Counted from the stretch's first letter, positions 40,702 through 52,972 are shown. The stretch is 64,000 nucleotides of DNA from Eriocheir sinensis (GCF_024679095.1 NW_026111823.1:10001-74000); one strand, 5' to 3'. Program-made: numbers and translations. Notes: a model not told the origin generated them from the sequence alone.

Positions 40702-41949
40702 TAGAGTTTATGAATGTAAGCCACCTCTGGATTCTCTCTCTCTATTTTCTCTCCCTCCCAGCTCCTCCCTCACCCCCCCCGGGCAACACACAACAGTCTT
40801 TGACTATGACATATCTTGGTCAGCTATTCAATGTGTTTATCTTCTCTCTCTTCTCTACTCTCTCACACACACACACACAGTAAAAATAGAAGCTGAAAAA
40901 AAATGAAAAGATAATAAAAGCGAAAGTAGATTTCTAGAAAGTTTTGAAAGGAAAAGAATGTCAAATAAGAAAAATATAAACATGAAATCAGGTGTCTTGG
41001 AGGAGCCATTCTGCCTTGATCGTCGCTGTCAACTGTCCGCCAATCAGCCAACATTGGGCAAGGCAACAACAATAACAGCAAGAGGAGGACGGTGGGGAGA
41101 GCTGATGGACATTTCCCCTTCTTTCTCTCGTCAGCTGTGGTCTTCAGTCCCTTTTACTTCTTTCCTTCACTTCCTCTTTGCTTCTCCCTTTCTCTCATGC
41201 TGTTCCTATTCCTCTACTCTTTCTTCCTTCTCCTTATTTCCTTTCCCTTCTTTCTCTCCCCTTTCCTCAGTTTCCGCAATCCACTTCCTTACTACTACTT
41301 CTTTTTCCACTTTTCCGTTCTTTTCATCCCCTTTCAGTCCTCTTCATCTCCGTAACTCCACCACCCATCTCTGGTTCCTCCACTTTTCCTCCTCATTTCT
41401 CCGCCTCATTTCCAATCTTCCTTCCTTTTCTCTTACCTGGCCTCCTCCAATGACGGACATCCCTAATGAAACAAATCATTAACAGACAAAAAAGAATCAA
41501 AGAAAAAATAAATATATAGAAAAAAATAAATATGGAAAAAATAATACTGATGAATTATGACGATTAGGGCGTCGAGCCGTTTCTTTGGTAATGTTTTTTT
41601 TCTTTTTTTCTCTTTTTTGGCGATTAAGTGATTTCAATATGATCACCGAATCAACTCTTAGACCATCCGATCGCTTGTTTGATGCGGCTGTTGAGGCGGT
41701 AATCCGATTAGCTAAGCCAGGGCGATGGGGAGAGATGGGAGGGAAGGAGGATGTAATGTCAGAATAGAGGAGGGAGGATGATTGCAAGGTGTAAAAAAGG
41801 GTGAAGTGAGAGTAAAGAGAAATTGGGGACATTTACAATAAGAAGAAGGAGGAGGGCGAGAGGAGGAAGAGGAGGAGTAACAGTAGAGAAGGGTGGGAGA
41901 TTGATGAGGGAGGCATGGATAGAGGGTAGGGAAGAAAGGAAGAAGGCTG

Positions 41950-41999
<50 letters not shown>

Positions 42000-42000
42000 A
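41950..42000. repeat. (TG)n microsatellite
   Basis: About 48 bp of TG; mirrored by AC at 53,086-53,157. Confidence 0.95.
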
Positions 42001-42036
42001 TTAGAAAATAACCATATCTTCGTTCAATTATGACTA

Positions 42037-42103
42037 ACTACTACTACTACTACTACTATTACTGTGCCTACTACTATTACTGCACTACTACTACTACTGC
42101 CAG

Positions 42104-42143
<40 letters not shown>

Positions 42144-42177
42144 GCCATTACTACTACTACTACTGCCATTACTACTG

Positions 42178-42216
<39 letters not shown>

Positions 42217-42241
42217 TTACTACTACTACTACTACTGCCAT

Positions 42242-42280
<39 letters not shown>

Positions 42281-42535
42281 AACTACTAGTGCTATCACTA
42301 CTACTACTACTAATACTATTACCATTACTATTACTATTACTATTACTACTATTTCTTACTACACCTGTACTACTACTACCACCACCACCACACTACTACT
42401 ACTACTACTACTACCTACTACCACCACCACCACCACTACTACTACTACAGCTACTATTTTTCAACTATTTCAACTAAGTACTACTGCTACTACACTACTA
42501 CTACTACTACTACTACCTACAACTGCTACTACAAC
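42037..42535. repeat. Imperfect (ACT)n array
   Basis: About 500 bp of ACT/ATT/CCA trinucleotides. Frames encode Thr, Leu, Tyr or Val runs and are not genes. Mirrored by AGT repeats at 52,575-53,045. Confidence 0.95.
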
Positions 42536-42991
42536 CAAAACTATTACTTTCATTATTACTTTAACTTCTACTTTATGCTAAACTGCTGCTTTGTCTCCTC
42601 CCCTCCACCGCCTCCCACCACCACCTCTCACTCCTCCACCATCACCACCACCACCACCACCTCCCTCCTCCCCCTCCTCCTTCTCCTCCTCCCACCACCT
42701 GTATCCACCCCTGCAAACAGACACGCTCCTCTCTCGCCTTGTAAACTGAAGGAAGAGAACGAGGTGTTGAGGGGCTGGTGAGGAAGGTGGAAAGAGAGTG
42801 GAAGGGGAAGGAGAGTGAAGAGATAAAGGGAAGAGGTGAAGGAGAGGAAGAGTGGGGAAGGCAAGGATGAGAATATATTAGGATAAATCGCTGAACATTT
42901 GTTTTACAATGCCGCGCTCATGTAAACAGAGACGTCACTGGAGACCCACGTGTGTACGCGTTACTGGATTGAAGTTTCTTGCTGTAGAACA

Positions 42992-43218
42992 ATGACAGGT
43001 GTGCTGTTTACGGCGGTACTAACAATAACAGGTGTAGGCTAGGAAAGCTTAATTTTTATCGTTTTCCCAAGACAAGTCCTTAGTTTGACAGTGGATGCAT
43101 GCGTGTAGTCGTAAAGATAAGTTAAATCCAGATACGCAGAGTTTGTTCAGGGTATTTCAAGGCGACAGACAACACACAGCACTACATTATCATCCCAAAA
43201 CAGAAGAAATGAAACCAG
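42992..43218 (+). pseudogene. THAP-domain exon, left-arm copy (decayed)
   Basis: Mirror copy of the exon at 51,987-52,218. ATG 42,992 begins the domain, but a one-base deletion directly after it, another at about 43,070 and a two-base deletion near 43,138 break the frame. The best preserved piece reads NFYRFPK and MHACSRKDKLNPDT. The VCS-x-HF block that supplies the last zinc ligands is altered. A consensus 5' splice site (CAG|GTAAGC) follows at 43,218/43,219. THAP domains bind DNA in host regulators and P-element-type transposases; which type this was is not decidable here. Confidence 0.7.
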
Positions 43219-43638
43219 GTAAGCAATGCATTTCCCATCGCTCCAGTGCAGTTTTTCTTCTTATCTTTTACGTTATTTGGGGGTATTTAACTATGTAGAA
43301 AGCATATAAAAGATTAGGAAGGTTTGTGTTGTCTTAAATAGGTGATAACAGAAATAACGAGGAATCAACAAAATAGTAATCATTCTGAGGAGAATTGATA
43401 ATGTATTGTCTACGGTTTCTCTGTGCTTAATTTATTGTAACCATCAATAAGAACTATAACAAGTCTAATGATAGTTATTTGGACTAAAACTGAACAGAAA
43501 AGATACACAGAAACGTGTAATGACGTGAAAAGAAAAGTTAGGTAGACATATGGAGGAATGTTAGATGTGAGGCAAAGGATGGGCGAGACATGAAATGGAT
43601 AGGGATGAATGTATAAGAGTGATGTTAATGAATAAGTA

Positions 43639-43860
43639 CAGTAGAAACCTTAATACTCCTCTTAATGGAGATATAAAGGACCAGGTAGGAAAAATCGAGC
43701 TAGTAAGTATTTTTTTACATATTTTTGTTATAACTATTTACAAGGGTAATTCTAGGTTTTAATGTAAAAATAAGGCATGTACATTAACATATGTGTACAT
43801 CAATTCCTTAATAATCTCTCATAATGGAGAAATAAGAGGAAAATGGAGCTAGGCTGTGGA
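43639..43860. repeat. Possible pogo-like MITE remnant / diverged duplication
   Basis: CAGTAGAAACCTTAATACTC at 43,639 resembles pogo/Tigger-type termini. The block CTTAATACTCCTCTTAATGG recurs in diverged form at 43,807 (CTTAATAATCTCTCATAATG), about 155 bp downstream. The same arrangement is mirrored at 51,360-51,550. No clear right end. Confidence 0.3.
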
Positions 43861-44233
43861 ACTTGGCTGGAGTCACAATCGGTGTGATCCTTTTTTGTAC
43901 ATGCCGTGCTGGGTTGTTACAATATATCCCAGGCTTTATGAAGAAAATACCTGAAAAGATCCAAGAAGCTAGGTATGGCTTTAGCAGTTGTTAACCAGCT
44001 TAAAAATATGTAAAAGTGTCGATCGTTCCACCACTACCACCCGCCTTCTCTCAGGGTTTTGCCAAAGGTCTATAGAATTCTTGTTCAATACTAATACCAC
44101 ATCATATTAAAACTACCTGTGCAACTATTATCTGTTTCAGAGAACACCACACTTCATATATGATGTAAACTTGAATAAAACCAAGATTCGAATGAGATTC
44201 TTGCTGAGGAAGGTCTCCAGCGCGTCACCGCCG

Positions 44234-44256
44234 TGACGTCACAGAACGTGACGTCA
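44234..44256. promoter_or_regulatory. Paired CRE palindromes (left arm)
   Basis: Two full TGACGTCA sites at 44,234-44,241 and 44,249-44,256, 15 bp apart, conserved in the right arm at 50,917-50,939. No gene start is evident beside them. Confidence 0.4.
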
Positions 44257-44453
44257 TGGCTGAGTTGATGACGTTTCACTGAACCATCCTTAGTTTGTCT
44301 CTCATCCTTGGGAAGGAGAGAGGAGGGAAAGAGGGTGAAGGGAAGAGGTGAGGGAAGAGGGTGAGAGGGAAAGAGTGAGAGGAATAAGGTAAATAATGAG
44401 AAGAAGAAAATGACTGGTAAAAGAAGGAAAAGGAAAATAAATGAGAATGACAA

Positions 44454-44455
<2 letters not shown>

Positions 44456-44541
<86 letters not shown>
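44456..44541. repeat. (TG)n microsatellite
   Basis: About 84 bp of TG, mirrored by AC at 50,585-50,700. Confidence 0.96.
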
Positions 44542-44542
<1 letters not shown>

Positions 44543-45104
44543 AGAGTAAATCTGATCTCCCATGAAATCAACAGCAAAATAATGTATATCGCATTGCTTA
44601 AAACATTTTCAGGTTCACTCAAATTAATGTAAACTTTAATATCTCGCCAAAAATATCCTCGCCATGAATTGCAGATGCAGAAGAATAGAGACAAGTGCGG
44701 GTCAGGGAGGGAGGGAGGGAGGGAGAGAAGCAGGGAGGGAGGGAGGAGAGTCTGTTGTTTCGGGAAGTAAGGGAGAGAGGGTTTGGAGGGAGAGGAGCAA
44801 GGGAAGGAGAGAGGAAGGAGGAAGGGAGAGGAGGGAGGCAATGAGTGAGTGTTTTGTTTCTGAAGTAGGCTGTGGAGGAGGAGGAGAAGGATAAATAATA
44901 GGAATACATAGGAAGAACAGACACCAGAAGACCTATCGGTCTATGGTGAGGGTGTCTGTTTACTACCGCTACTACTAGTAATCTACGTGTGGTAGAACAG
45001 GACAGAATAGATGAAGGAGTAGAATGAGAGGGAGGGACATGAGGCGGGGTATATTTAGAAGCAAAGAAACTGAAGAAAAATGAGAGAAACCTGTAGCACA
45101 GTAA

Positions 45105-45175
<71 letters not shown>
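45105..45175. repeat. (AC)n microsatellite
   Basis: About 69 bp of AC close to the inner edge of the left arm, mirrored by TG at 49,945-50,021. Confidence 0.96.
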
Positions 45176-45176
<1 letters not shown>

Positions 45177-45200
45177 TTTATTTTCCTGTATCTTTCTATC

Positions 45201-48033
45201 AATACCCAAACGGATGAGTTACTTGCCTACGTTGACGTAGAAAGTCCGGACGTGATTGCCATCACCGAAACGTGGGCCACCTCTGACCACCTAATGACCG
45301 AATTCTCAATTCCAGGATACGAGCTTCTACAAAAACAGACTTCACAAGAAAGAGGAGGTGGCATCTGTTACGTCAAGAACAAATACCCTGCCGTGGAAGT
45401 AACCAAAGGAGACTCAGAGAAATATGACACAGTATATTTTGAACTGGAGACTAGCAAGCACAACAAAATAACTATTTGAGCCGTTAACAGACCTACAAAG
45501 AAACAAGAATCGGACGACGAATCGCTGTACGAAGAAATCCACACCGTAACGCAAAACAAACAATCAGTCATTATCAGGGACTTTAACTGTGCTAACATTG
45601 ACTGGACCACGATGATTGGAGATCGGAGGGTAATAGATTGCTCGAGATGTTAGAAGAGACTTTTCACTCAGATTGTTACCCGACCGACGAGGAAAAATAA
45701 CATATTAGACCTAGTACTCGTGAGTGATTCAGATCTCACACGTGAATGGCCAAGTCGGCGAAAAAACTGGATGGTTGCGATCATCACCTAATCCGCCTAA
45801 AGATCAGAACAGACCACAAAAGAGCCAATTTTAATTTCGTCGTGAGCTGCTAACCCAGACAACTTAGAACCCATGACATACACTCCTGTGGACGGAGTGG
45901 AATGGCTTCAAGAACAAACTCCTGGAGGTAGAGAGAACAACTGTTCCCATGAAGACAAGGAGAACAAATAATGCCACAAGCCCACCATGGATGACTACCC
46001 AGGTTCGACGGGCGATTAATTTAAAGAAGAGAAAATACAACTCGCTCAAAGAAAACGGCACTGACGAGGCACGCGAACAATACCATCAAAGCCTCAGAGC
46101 TTGCAGAACACTCATTCGCCAGCGTAAACGCGACTATGAAAAGCAAATCGCACGCGAAGCCAAGTCCAACCTGAAAAGTCTTCACGTATATAAGAACCAA
46201 AAAGAAGACAAAAAGCAATATCGGTCCCTTAAAAGATGAAAGTGACGTACTAACACAGGACAGTAGCCAAATGGTCGAAATCCTGAACAGAAACTTGGCG
46301 TCTGTGTTCACGGTCGAGAATACCCAGTCCGTACCCGAGAGCCCTACCCCACCGATGGGAATCACTCCCCTAGAAATTGAGACAATCGAAGAACGGGATG
46401 TGAAGAAGTACCTAGACAAACTCGAGACAAACAAGTCCACCGGACCCGACGATTTGTCACCCAGGCTGCTCAAGGAACTCAAGCAGCAAATCCTCAAGCC
46501 ACTCACCACCATCTACAATCTGTCACTACAACAAAACAAAGTCCCAAAAGACTGGAAACAAGCGAATGTAACTCCGATCTACAAAAAGGGAGACAAAAGT
46601 GTGGCCCTAAACTACAGACCAATCAGCCTGACCTCTGTGGCGGGAAAAATCCTCGAGAAGATCATCAGAGACAAACTCGTTAGGTTCCTTGAAGACAACA
46701 ACATCATTTCCGATGCTCAGCACGGTTTCAGGAACAAGCGCTCATGCTTAACCAATTTATTGGACTTCTTCCAAGGTTTCTATGAAAACTGGGATAATCA
46801 TATCCCCAGCGATGTTATATATCTAGACTTTCAGAAAGCCTTTGACAAAGTGCCACGAAGACTCCTCAAGAAACTCAAGTCGGCGGGATTAGGCGGCAAT
46901 CTGACAGCTGAATCAAGACTGGCTCACTGAAGAAAACAACGAGATGTACCAACGGACAGGCCTCCGAGTGGTTCCCGGTCACAAGTGGAGTGCCACAGGG
47001 GTCAGTGCTGGGATCCATACTTTTCATCATATATATCAACGACCTAGAACTAGGATTAAACCAATCTTTCAAAATTTGCCGACGACACAAAGATGGGTGG
47101 AAGGCCCTCACAACGGCAGACAGCAAAATTATCCAGAGAGACCTGACCAGATCACTGGTGGTCAGAAAATGGCAGATGTCCTTCAACACTGCCAAATGTA
47201 AAGTAATTCATATCGGATCCAGAAAAAGCAACCACACATACCACATGGGTGGCGAACCACCACATGTTGTGCAAGAGAGAAAGAGACCTCAGGGTCACCA
47301 TCAGCAGTGACTTGAAACAAATAAAACACTACAAGTCCGCCTGTAAGAAAGCCAATACAATGCTTGGGTTCATATCGAGGAACTTCGAACACAAGACGCC
47401 GGGAGTTATGTTATCCTTGTACAATTCGCTGGTAAGGCCCACCTGAATACGCCGTGCAATTCTGGTCTCCTAATTACAGGAAAGACATTGAATTACTTGA
47501 GAGAGTACAGCGCCGCCACGAAGATGATACCATCACTGAGGACGAAGCCCTATGAAGAGCGACTCGAGCGACTCCAACCTTCACGTTGGAAAGAGACGCC
47601 TGCGGGGAGACATGATAAGTCTTTAAGTACCTGAACAAGCTCAGCAACGTTGATCACTCCAAACTCTTCACGCTACAAACCAACCTGAGAACAAGAAACA
47701 ACGGAAAAACAATTCAAGCAAAGCGATGCAATACTGACATCGGAAGGAGTTACTGAATAGAGTTGTTCGCCAGTGGAACAGCCTTCCTGCAGAAGTGGTT
47801 AGCGCAGAGACCATCAACTCCTTCAAGAAACGCATTGATCGCCACTTTGCTGCATCGGGAGTGAACTGAACGTTCCCAAGAGTAGATACACAAGTGCTTT
47901 AATCCTTCCCTGCAAGCCACTCCTATGGCAAACGGATTGATTGAATCACTGAACGCAGGCAGCCTAGTAATGAGCCAACAGGCTTTCTGCTGCCTGCTAG
48001 TCCATGTTTCCATGTTTCCATGTTTCTTCCTCC
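45201..48033 (+). mobile_element. CR1-like LINE copy A (endonuclease to 3' tail)
   Basis: The longest LINE in the window. It opens within the endonuclease (SPDVIAITETWA at about 45,240; RDFN and NNILDLVL blocks; DHHLIRL at about 45,785). A linker (45,949-46,239) follows, then an RT frame 46,271-46,930 with STGPDDLSPRLLKEL, NYRPISLTSVAGKILEKII, QHGFRNKRSCLTNLL and DVIYLDFQKAFDKVP. After a frameshift come PQGSVLG (46,993) and KFADDTK (about 47,073, frame-shifted relative to PQG). The C-terminal tail ends GVN at 47,869. The 3' UTR ends in three CATGTTTC units at 48,008-48,027, then TCC-rich DNA. Multiple frame breaks; inactive. 5'-truncated at the inner edge of the left palindrome arm. Confidence 0.9.
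46271..46930 (+). pseudogene. LINE A reverse transcriptase, N-terminal and palm part
   Basis: A 219-codon frame covering RT fingers and early palm. NYRPISLTS (about residues 116-124) and YLDFQKAFDKVP (about 189-200) are the conserved RT blocks. The last of these supplies the first catalytic aspartate of the palm. The FADD box falls in a different frame at about 47,073, so no single polypeptide spans the active site. It is flanked upstream by endonuclease remnants and downstream by thumb fragments of the same element. Confidence 0.85.
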
Positions 48034-49850
48034 GCCTCCTGCTCCTCCTCCACCCCTGACAGACGAGACTGGATCTGTAACTCAGGACAGTAAACAGATG
48101 GCCAGAATCCTCAACAGTAACTTCGCATCCGTATTCACAGTCGAGGACATCGAAACCATTCCCGAGGGCCCTGACCCGCCGAGTGAGATCACGCCCTTGG
48201 AAATTGACTCAATATGCGACCAAGAAGTAAAAAAGTACTTGGACAAACTCGACACGAACAAGTCAACGGGACCCGACAGTTTGTCCCCGCGGTTATTAAA
48301 AGAGCTTAAACAACAAATACTTCAACCACCCACTAACATATTCAACTGGTCAGTTCAACTGAACAAGGTCTTGGAAAACTGGAAGATGGCGAACGTAACA
48401 CCGATTTTCAAAAAAGGAGACAAAAGCGTTGCATTAAAATACAGGACCATACGTTTGACATCAGTGGCAAGAAAAATACTCGAAAAGATTATTAGAGATA
48501 AACTTGTTAAGTTTCTAGAAAACAATAATATAATCTCCGACACCCAGCATGGCTTCAGAAACAAGGGCTCCTGCCTTTACGAACTCATTAGACTTCTTCC
48601 AAGGTATATATAAGAACTGGGATGCCCACATCCCCAGTGATGTTATATACCTGGACTTTCAGAAAGCCTTCGACAAGGTACCGCACGAGCAACTCCTTAA
48701 GAAACTGCACTCGGCGGGCATTGGAGGCAATCTGATCGCGTGGATAAGAGATTGGCTCACCGACAGGAAATAACGAGTCCTACTCAACGGACAGCCTTCC
48801 GATTGGCTTCCAGTCACTAGTGGAGTGCCTCAAGGGTCAGTGCTGGGACCTCTTTATAATATATATCAATGACCTAGAATCAGGACTGAAATCTACAATA
48901 TCGAAATTTGCAGATGACACCAAGGTGGGTGGAGAGGCCCTCACAAAGACCGACTGCGAAATCATTCAGAAAGACCTCAATCACATTATCGAATGGTCGG
49001 AAAAATGGCAAATGTCTTTTAATGTTGACAAATGCAAAGTCATGCACATTGGGTCCCAAAATAGTAACCACACGTACATCATGAATGGGAGACCTCTGCA
49101 GGCGATGCAGGAGGAATAGGATCTTGGAGTCTCTATCAGCAGTGACCTGAAACACGCGAATCACTGTAATAAAGCATACAACAAAGCCAACACTATGCTC
49201 GGGTTCATAGCAAGGAACTTCAGTGTAAAACGCCAGACGTGATCCTTGTATAATTCCTTGGTAATACCGCACCTCGAGTATGCAGTACAGTTCTGGTCTC
49301 CTAATTACATAAAGGGCTCAACGACGCGCCACAAAGATGATTCCAACCTTAAGGGCTCAACCGTACGAGGAACGACTCAAGCGACTCAATCTCTTGACAT
49401 TGGAGAAAAGACGCCTACGAGGGGATATGATTCAAGTCTTCAAGTATCTGAAAAAGTTCAATAACGTCGATTATTCCAAATTCTTTGAGCTGCAAACCAA
49501 CTCAAGAACTAGAAATAACGGTTTACCCATTCAGTCGAATCGATGTAACACAGACATTGGAAGGAGTTTCTTTTCAAACCGAGTCATCCGCCACTGGAAC
49601 AATCCTCCCTCAGATGTAGTAAATGCGAATACCATCAACTCCTTCAAATATAGAATCGACCGTCATTTCGCTGCGTCGGGAGTAAACTGAATAACGAGGG
49701 GCTTCCATCTGCTCCTCAATATCGAGGTGCTTTCATCTGTTAATCAAGCCCCAAGTGGCGGTCGAGCAGATTAAATCACCCAAGCGGGCGACCTCTTAAT
49801 GAGACAATAGGCTTTCTGTTGCCTACATTTCCATGTTTCCATGTTTTCTA
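48034..49850 (+). mobile_element. CR1-like LINE copy B (RT to 3' tail)
   Basis: Same family and orientation as copy A, starting inside the RT N-terminal region right after a TCC/CTC-rich spacer (48,027-48,056). The frame 48,020-48,613 carries STGPDSLSPRLLKEL and RTIRLTSVARKILEKII (NYRPISL is altered). After a shift, 48,549-48,773 carries DVIYLDFQKAFDKVPH and ends at a TAA. GVPQGSVLG sits at about 48,823, and the catalytic FADDTKVGG is intact at about 48,907 in frame 48,820-49,119. The C-terminal frame 49,337-49,690 ends GVN. The 3' UTR ends in TTTCCATG repeats at 49,830-49,846. Broken frames; inactive. Confidence 0.9.
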
Positions 49851-49941
49851 GTTCTTCTCTTTCCCGTGTTGTTGAAATATAGATGGAGAAGTAAAAGAAG
49901 ATAGAAGGAGACAGACAGATAGAAAGATACAGGAAAATAAA

Positions 49942-49944
<3 letters not shown>

Positions 49945-50021
<77 letters not shown>
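49945..50021. repeat. (TG)n microsatellite
   Basis: About 77 bp of TG near the inner edge of the right arm. Confidence 0.96.
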
Positions 50022-50023
<2 letters not shown>

Positions 50024-50580
50024 TTACGGTGCTACAGGTTTCTCGCATTTTTCTTCAGTTTCTTTGCTTCTAAATATACCCCGCCTCATGTCCCTCCCTC
50101 TCATTCTACTCCTTCATCTATTCTGTCCTGTTCTACCACACGTAGATTACTAGTAGTAGCGGTAGTAAACAGACACCCTCACCATAGACCGATAGGTCTT
50201 CTGGTGTCTGTTCCTCCTATGTATTCCTATTGTATTTATCCTCCTCCTCCTCCTCCTCCACAGCCTACTTCAGAAACAAAACACTCACTCATTGCCTCCC
50301 TCCTCTCCCTTCCCCCTTCCTCTCTCTCCTTCCCTTGCTCCTCTCCCTCAAAACCCTCTCTCCCTCACTTCCCGAAACAACAGACTCTACTCTCCTCTCT
50401 CCCTCCCTGCTTTTCTCCCTCCCTCCCTGACCCGCACTTGTCTCTATTCTTCTGCATCTGCAATTCATGGCGAGGATATTTTTGGCGAAATATTAAAGTT
50501 TTCATTAAATTGAGTGAACCTGAAAATGTTTTAAGCGGTGCGATATACATTATTTTGTTGTTGATTTCATGGGAGATCAG

Positions 50581-50584
<4 letters not shown>

Positions 50585-50650
<66 letters not shown>

Positions 50651-50659
50651 GCACACGCG

Positions 50660-50700
<41 letters not shown>
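50585..50700. repeat. (AC)n microsatellite with GC interruptions
   Basis: About 115 bp of AC with ACGCACGCACACGCGCACGC in the middle (50,644-50,665). Confidence 0.96.
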
Positions 50701-50703
<3 letters not shown>

Positions 50704-50916
50704 TCCCCATATTTGTCATTCTCATTTATTTTTCCTTTTTCATTCTTTTACCAGTCATTTTTTCTTCTTCTCATTATTTACCTTATTCCTCTCACTCTTT
50801 CCCTCGCACCCTCTTCCCCTCACCCTCTTCCCTTCACCCTCTTTCCCTCACGCTCTCCTTCCCAAGGATGAGAAACAAACTAAGGATGGTTCAGTGAAAC
50901 GTCATCAACTCAGCCA

Positions 50917-50939
50917 TGACGTCACGTTCTGTGACGTCA
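50917..50939. promoter_or_regulatory. Paired CRE palindromes (right arm)
   Basis: TGACGTCA at 50,917-50,924 and 50,932-50,939; mirror of the pair at 44,234-44,256, with both sites and their 15-bp spacing preserved. Confidence 0.4.
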
Positions 50940-50999
50940 CGGCGGTGACGCGCGCTGGAGACCTTCCTCAGCAAGAATCTCATTCGAATCTTGGTTTTA

Positions 51000-51986
51000 T
51001 TCAAGGATTTACACATCATATATGAAGTGTGGTGTTCTCTGAAACAGATAATAGTTGCACAGGTAGTTTTAATATGATGTGGTATTAGTATTAGACAAGA
51101 ATTCTATTGACCTTTGGCAAAACCCTGAGAGAAGGCGGGTGGTAGTGGTGGAACGATCGACACTTTTTACATATTTTTAAGCTGGTTAACAACTGCTAAA
51201 GCCATACCTAGCTTCTGCTTGGATCTTTTCAGGTATTTTCCTTCATAAAGCCTGGGATATATTGTAATAACCCAGCACGGCATGTACAAAAAAAGGATCA
51301 CACCGATTGTGACTCCAGCCAAGTTCCACAGCCTAGCTCCATTTTCCTCTTATTTCTCCATTATGAGAGATTATTAAGGATTTGATGTACACATATGTTA
51401 ATGTACATGCCTTATTTTTACATTAAAACCTAGAATTACCCTTGTAAATAGTTATACAAAAATATGTAAAAAGTACTTACTAGCTCGATTTTTCCTACCT
51501 GGTCCCTTTATATCTCCATTAAGAGGGAGTATTAAGGTTTCTACTGTACTTATTCATTAACATATCACTCTTATACATTCATCCCCTATCCATTTCATGT
51601 CTCGCCCATCCTTTGCCTCACATCTAACATTCCTCCATATGTCTACCTAACTTTTCTTTTCACGTCATTACACGTTTCGTGTATCTTTTCTGGTTCAGGT
51701 TTTAGTTCCAAATAACTATCATTAGGACTTGGTGTTATAGTTCTTATTGATGATTACAATAACAAATTAAGCACAGAGAAAACCGGGACAATAAGACATC
51801 ACTCCTCTCAGAATGGATTACTATTTTGTTGATTCCTCGTTATTTACTCTTGTTATCACCTATTTAAGACAACACGAACCTTCCTTAATCTTTTATATGC
51901 CTTCTACATAGTTAAATACCCCATAAATAACGTAAAATGATAAGAAGAAAAAACTGCACTGGAGCGATGTAGGTCATATTGCTTAC
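51000..51986. other. Possible intron and 3' region of the THAP locus
   Basis: Mirror of 43,219-44,150. On the minus strand, a TCTGTTTCAG|AGAAC acceptor-like site (about 51,045) and an AATAAA (about 50,996) lie downstream of the THAP exon. A short terminal exon is possible but unproven. No extended open frame was found. Confidence 0.25.
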
Positions 51987-52218
51987 CTGGATCATTTTCC
52001 TGTTTTGGGATGATAATGTAGTGCTGTGTGTTGTCTGTCGCCTTGAAATGACTTGAACAAACTCTGGCAGTATCTGGATTTAACTTATCTTTACGACTAC
52101 ACGCATGCATCCACTGTCAAACTAAGGACTTTGTCTTGGGAAAACGATAAAAATTAAGCTTTCCTAGCTTCTTACACCTGTTATTGTTAGTACCGCCGTA
52201 AACAGCACACCTTGTCAT
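51987..52218 (-). pseudogene. THAP-domain exon, right-arm copy
   Basis: From ATG (52,218) the minus frame encodes most of a THAP zinc finger. CAVYGGTNN is where family members have C-x2-4-C, so the second cysteine is not at its usual place. It is followed by NFYRFPK, then an in-frame TGA just before QW (the conserved Trp), MHACSRKDKLNPDTA, and VCSSHF, which carries the final C-x2-H ligands. It ends QENDP at a consensus splice donor (GTAAGC, 51,981-51,986). Apart from the TGA the frame is open over about 77 codons. The TGA is shared with the left arm and so predates the duplication. A regulatory-looking segment with CRE lies just upstream. Confidence 0.75.
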
Positions 52219-52254
52219 TGTTCACAGCAAGAAACTTCAATCCAGTAACGCCGC

Positions 52255-52330
52255 AGCCACACGTGTGGGTCTCCAGTGACGTCTCTGTTTACATGTGACG
52301 TCACGAGCGCGGTGCATTGTGGGAAAAACA
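52255..52330 (-). promoter_or_regulatory. Promoter-like segment upstream of the THAP exon
   Basis: Contains a full CRE, TGACGTCA (52,296-52,303), a half site GACGTC (52,279) and, on the minus strand, TTCCCACAATGC (52,314-52,325). The last resembles the ZNF143/THAP11-type promoter motif known from other animals. It sits about 80 bp upstream of the ATG. Function inferred only. Confidence 0.4.
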
Positions 52331-52574
52331 AATGTTCCCTTCCCTTCACCATCTCCCCCTCAACAATTCCTCTCGTTCTCTTCCCTTCAGCTTCAATTAC
52401 AAGGCGAGAGAGGAGCGTGTCTGTCGGCAGGTGTGGGTGATACAGGTGTGCGGTGGAGGAGGAGAAGGAGGAGGGGGAGGAGGAGGAGGTGGTGATGGTG
52501 GTGGCGATGGTGGAGGAGTGAGAGGTGGTGGTGGAGGCGGTGGAGGGGGAGGGAGATTAAAAGCAGCAGTTAGT

Positions 52575-52932
52575 GTTATTGGTAGTAGAAGTTGAAGTAA
52601 TAATGAAAGTAATAGTTTTGGTTGTAGTAGCAGTTGTGGTAGTAGTAGTAATAGTAGTAGTGGTAGTAGCAGTAGTACCTAGTTGAAATAGTATTGAAAA
52701 TAGTAGCTGTAGTAGTAGCAGTAGTGGTGGTGGTGGTAGTAGTAGTAGTAGTGGTGGTGGTGGTGGTGGTAGTAGTAGTAGTAATAGTAGGTGTAGTAGT
52801 ACCAGTAGTAATAGTAATAGTAGTAGTAATGGTAATAGTAGTAGTAGTAGTAGTAGTAGTAGTGATAGCACTAGTAGTTGTAGTAGTAGTAGTAGTAGTA
52901 GTAGTAATGGCAGTAGTAGTAGTAGTAATGGC

Positions 52933-52972
<40 letters not shown>

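Noticed and set aside
42030..42581. Thr-, Leu- and Val-run frames over (ACT)n, and their mirror at 52,557-53,086
   Set aside because: Trinucleotide repeats give stop-free frames in several readings; no domain, start context or conserved codon pattern.
44302..45209. Long frames with Cys-Val or Thr-His runs (also 49,946-51,025)
   Set aside because: They cross TG/AC microsatellites and pyrimidine tracts; the similarity between the two places is due to the inverted repeat, not to coding constraint.
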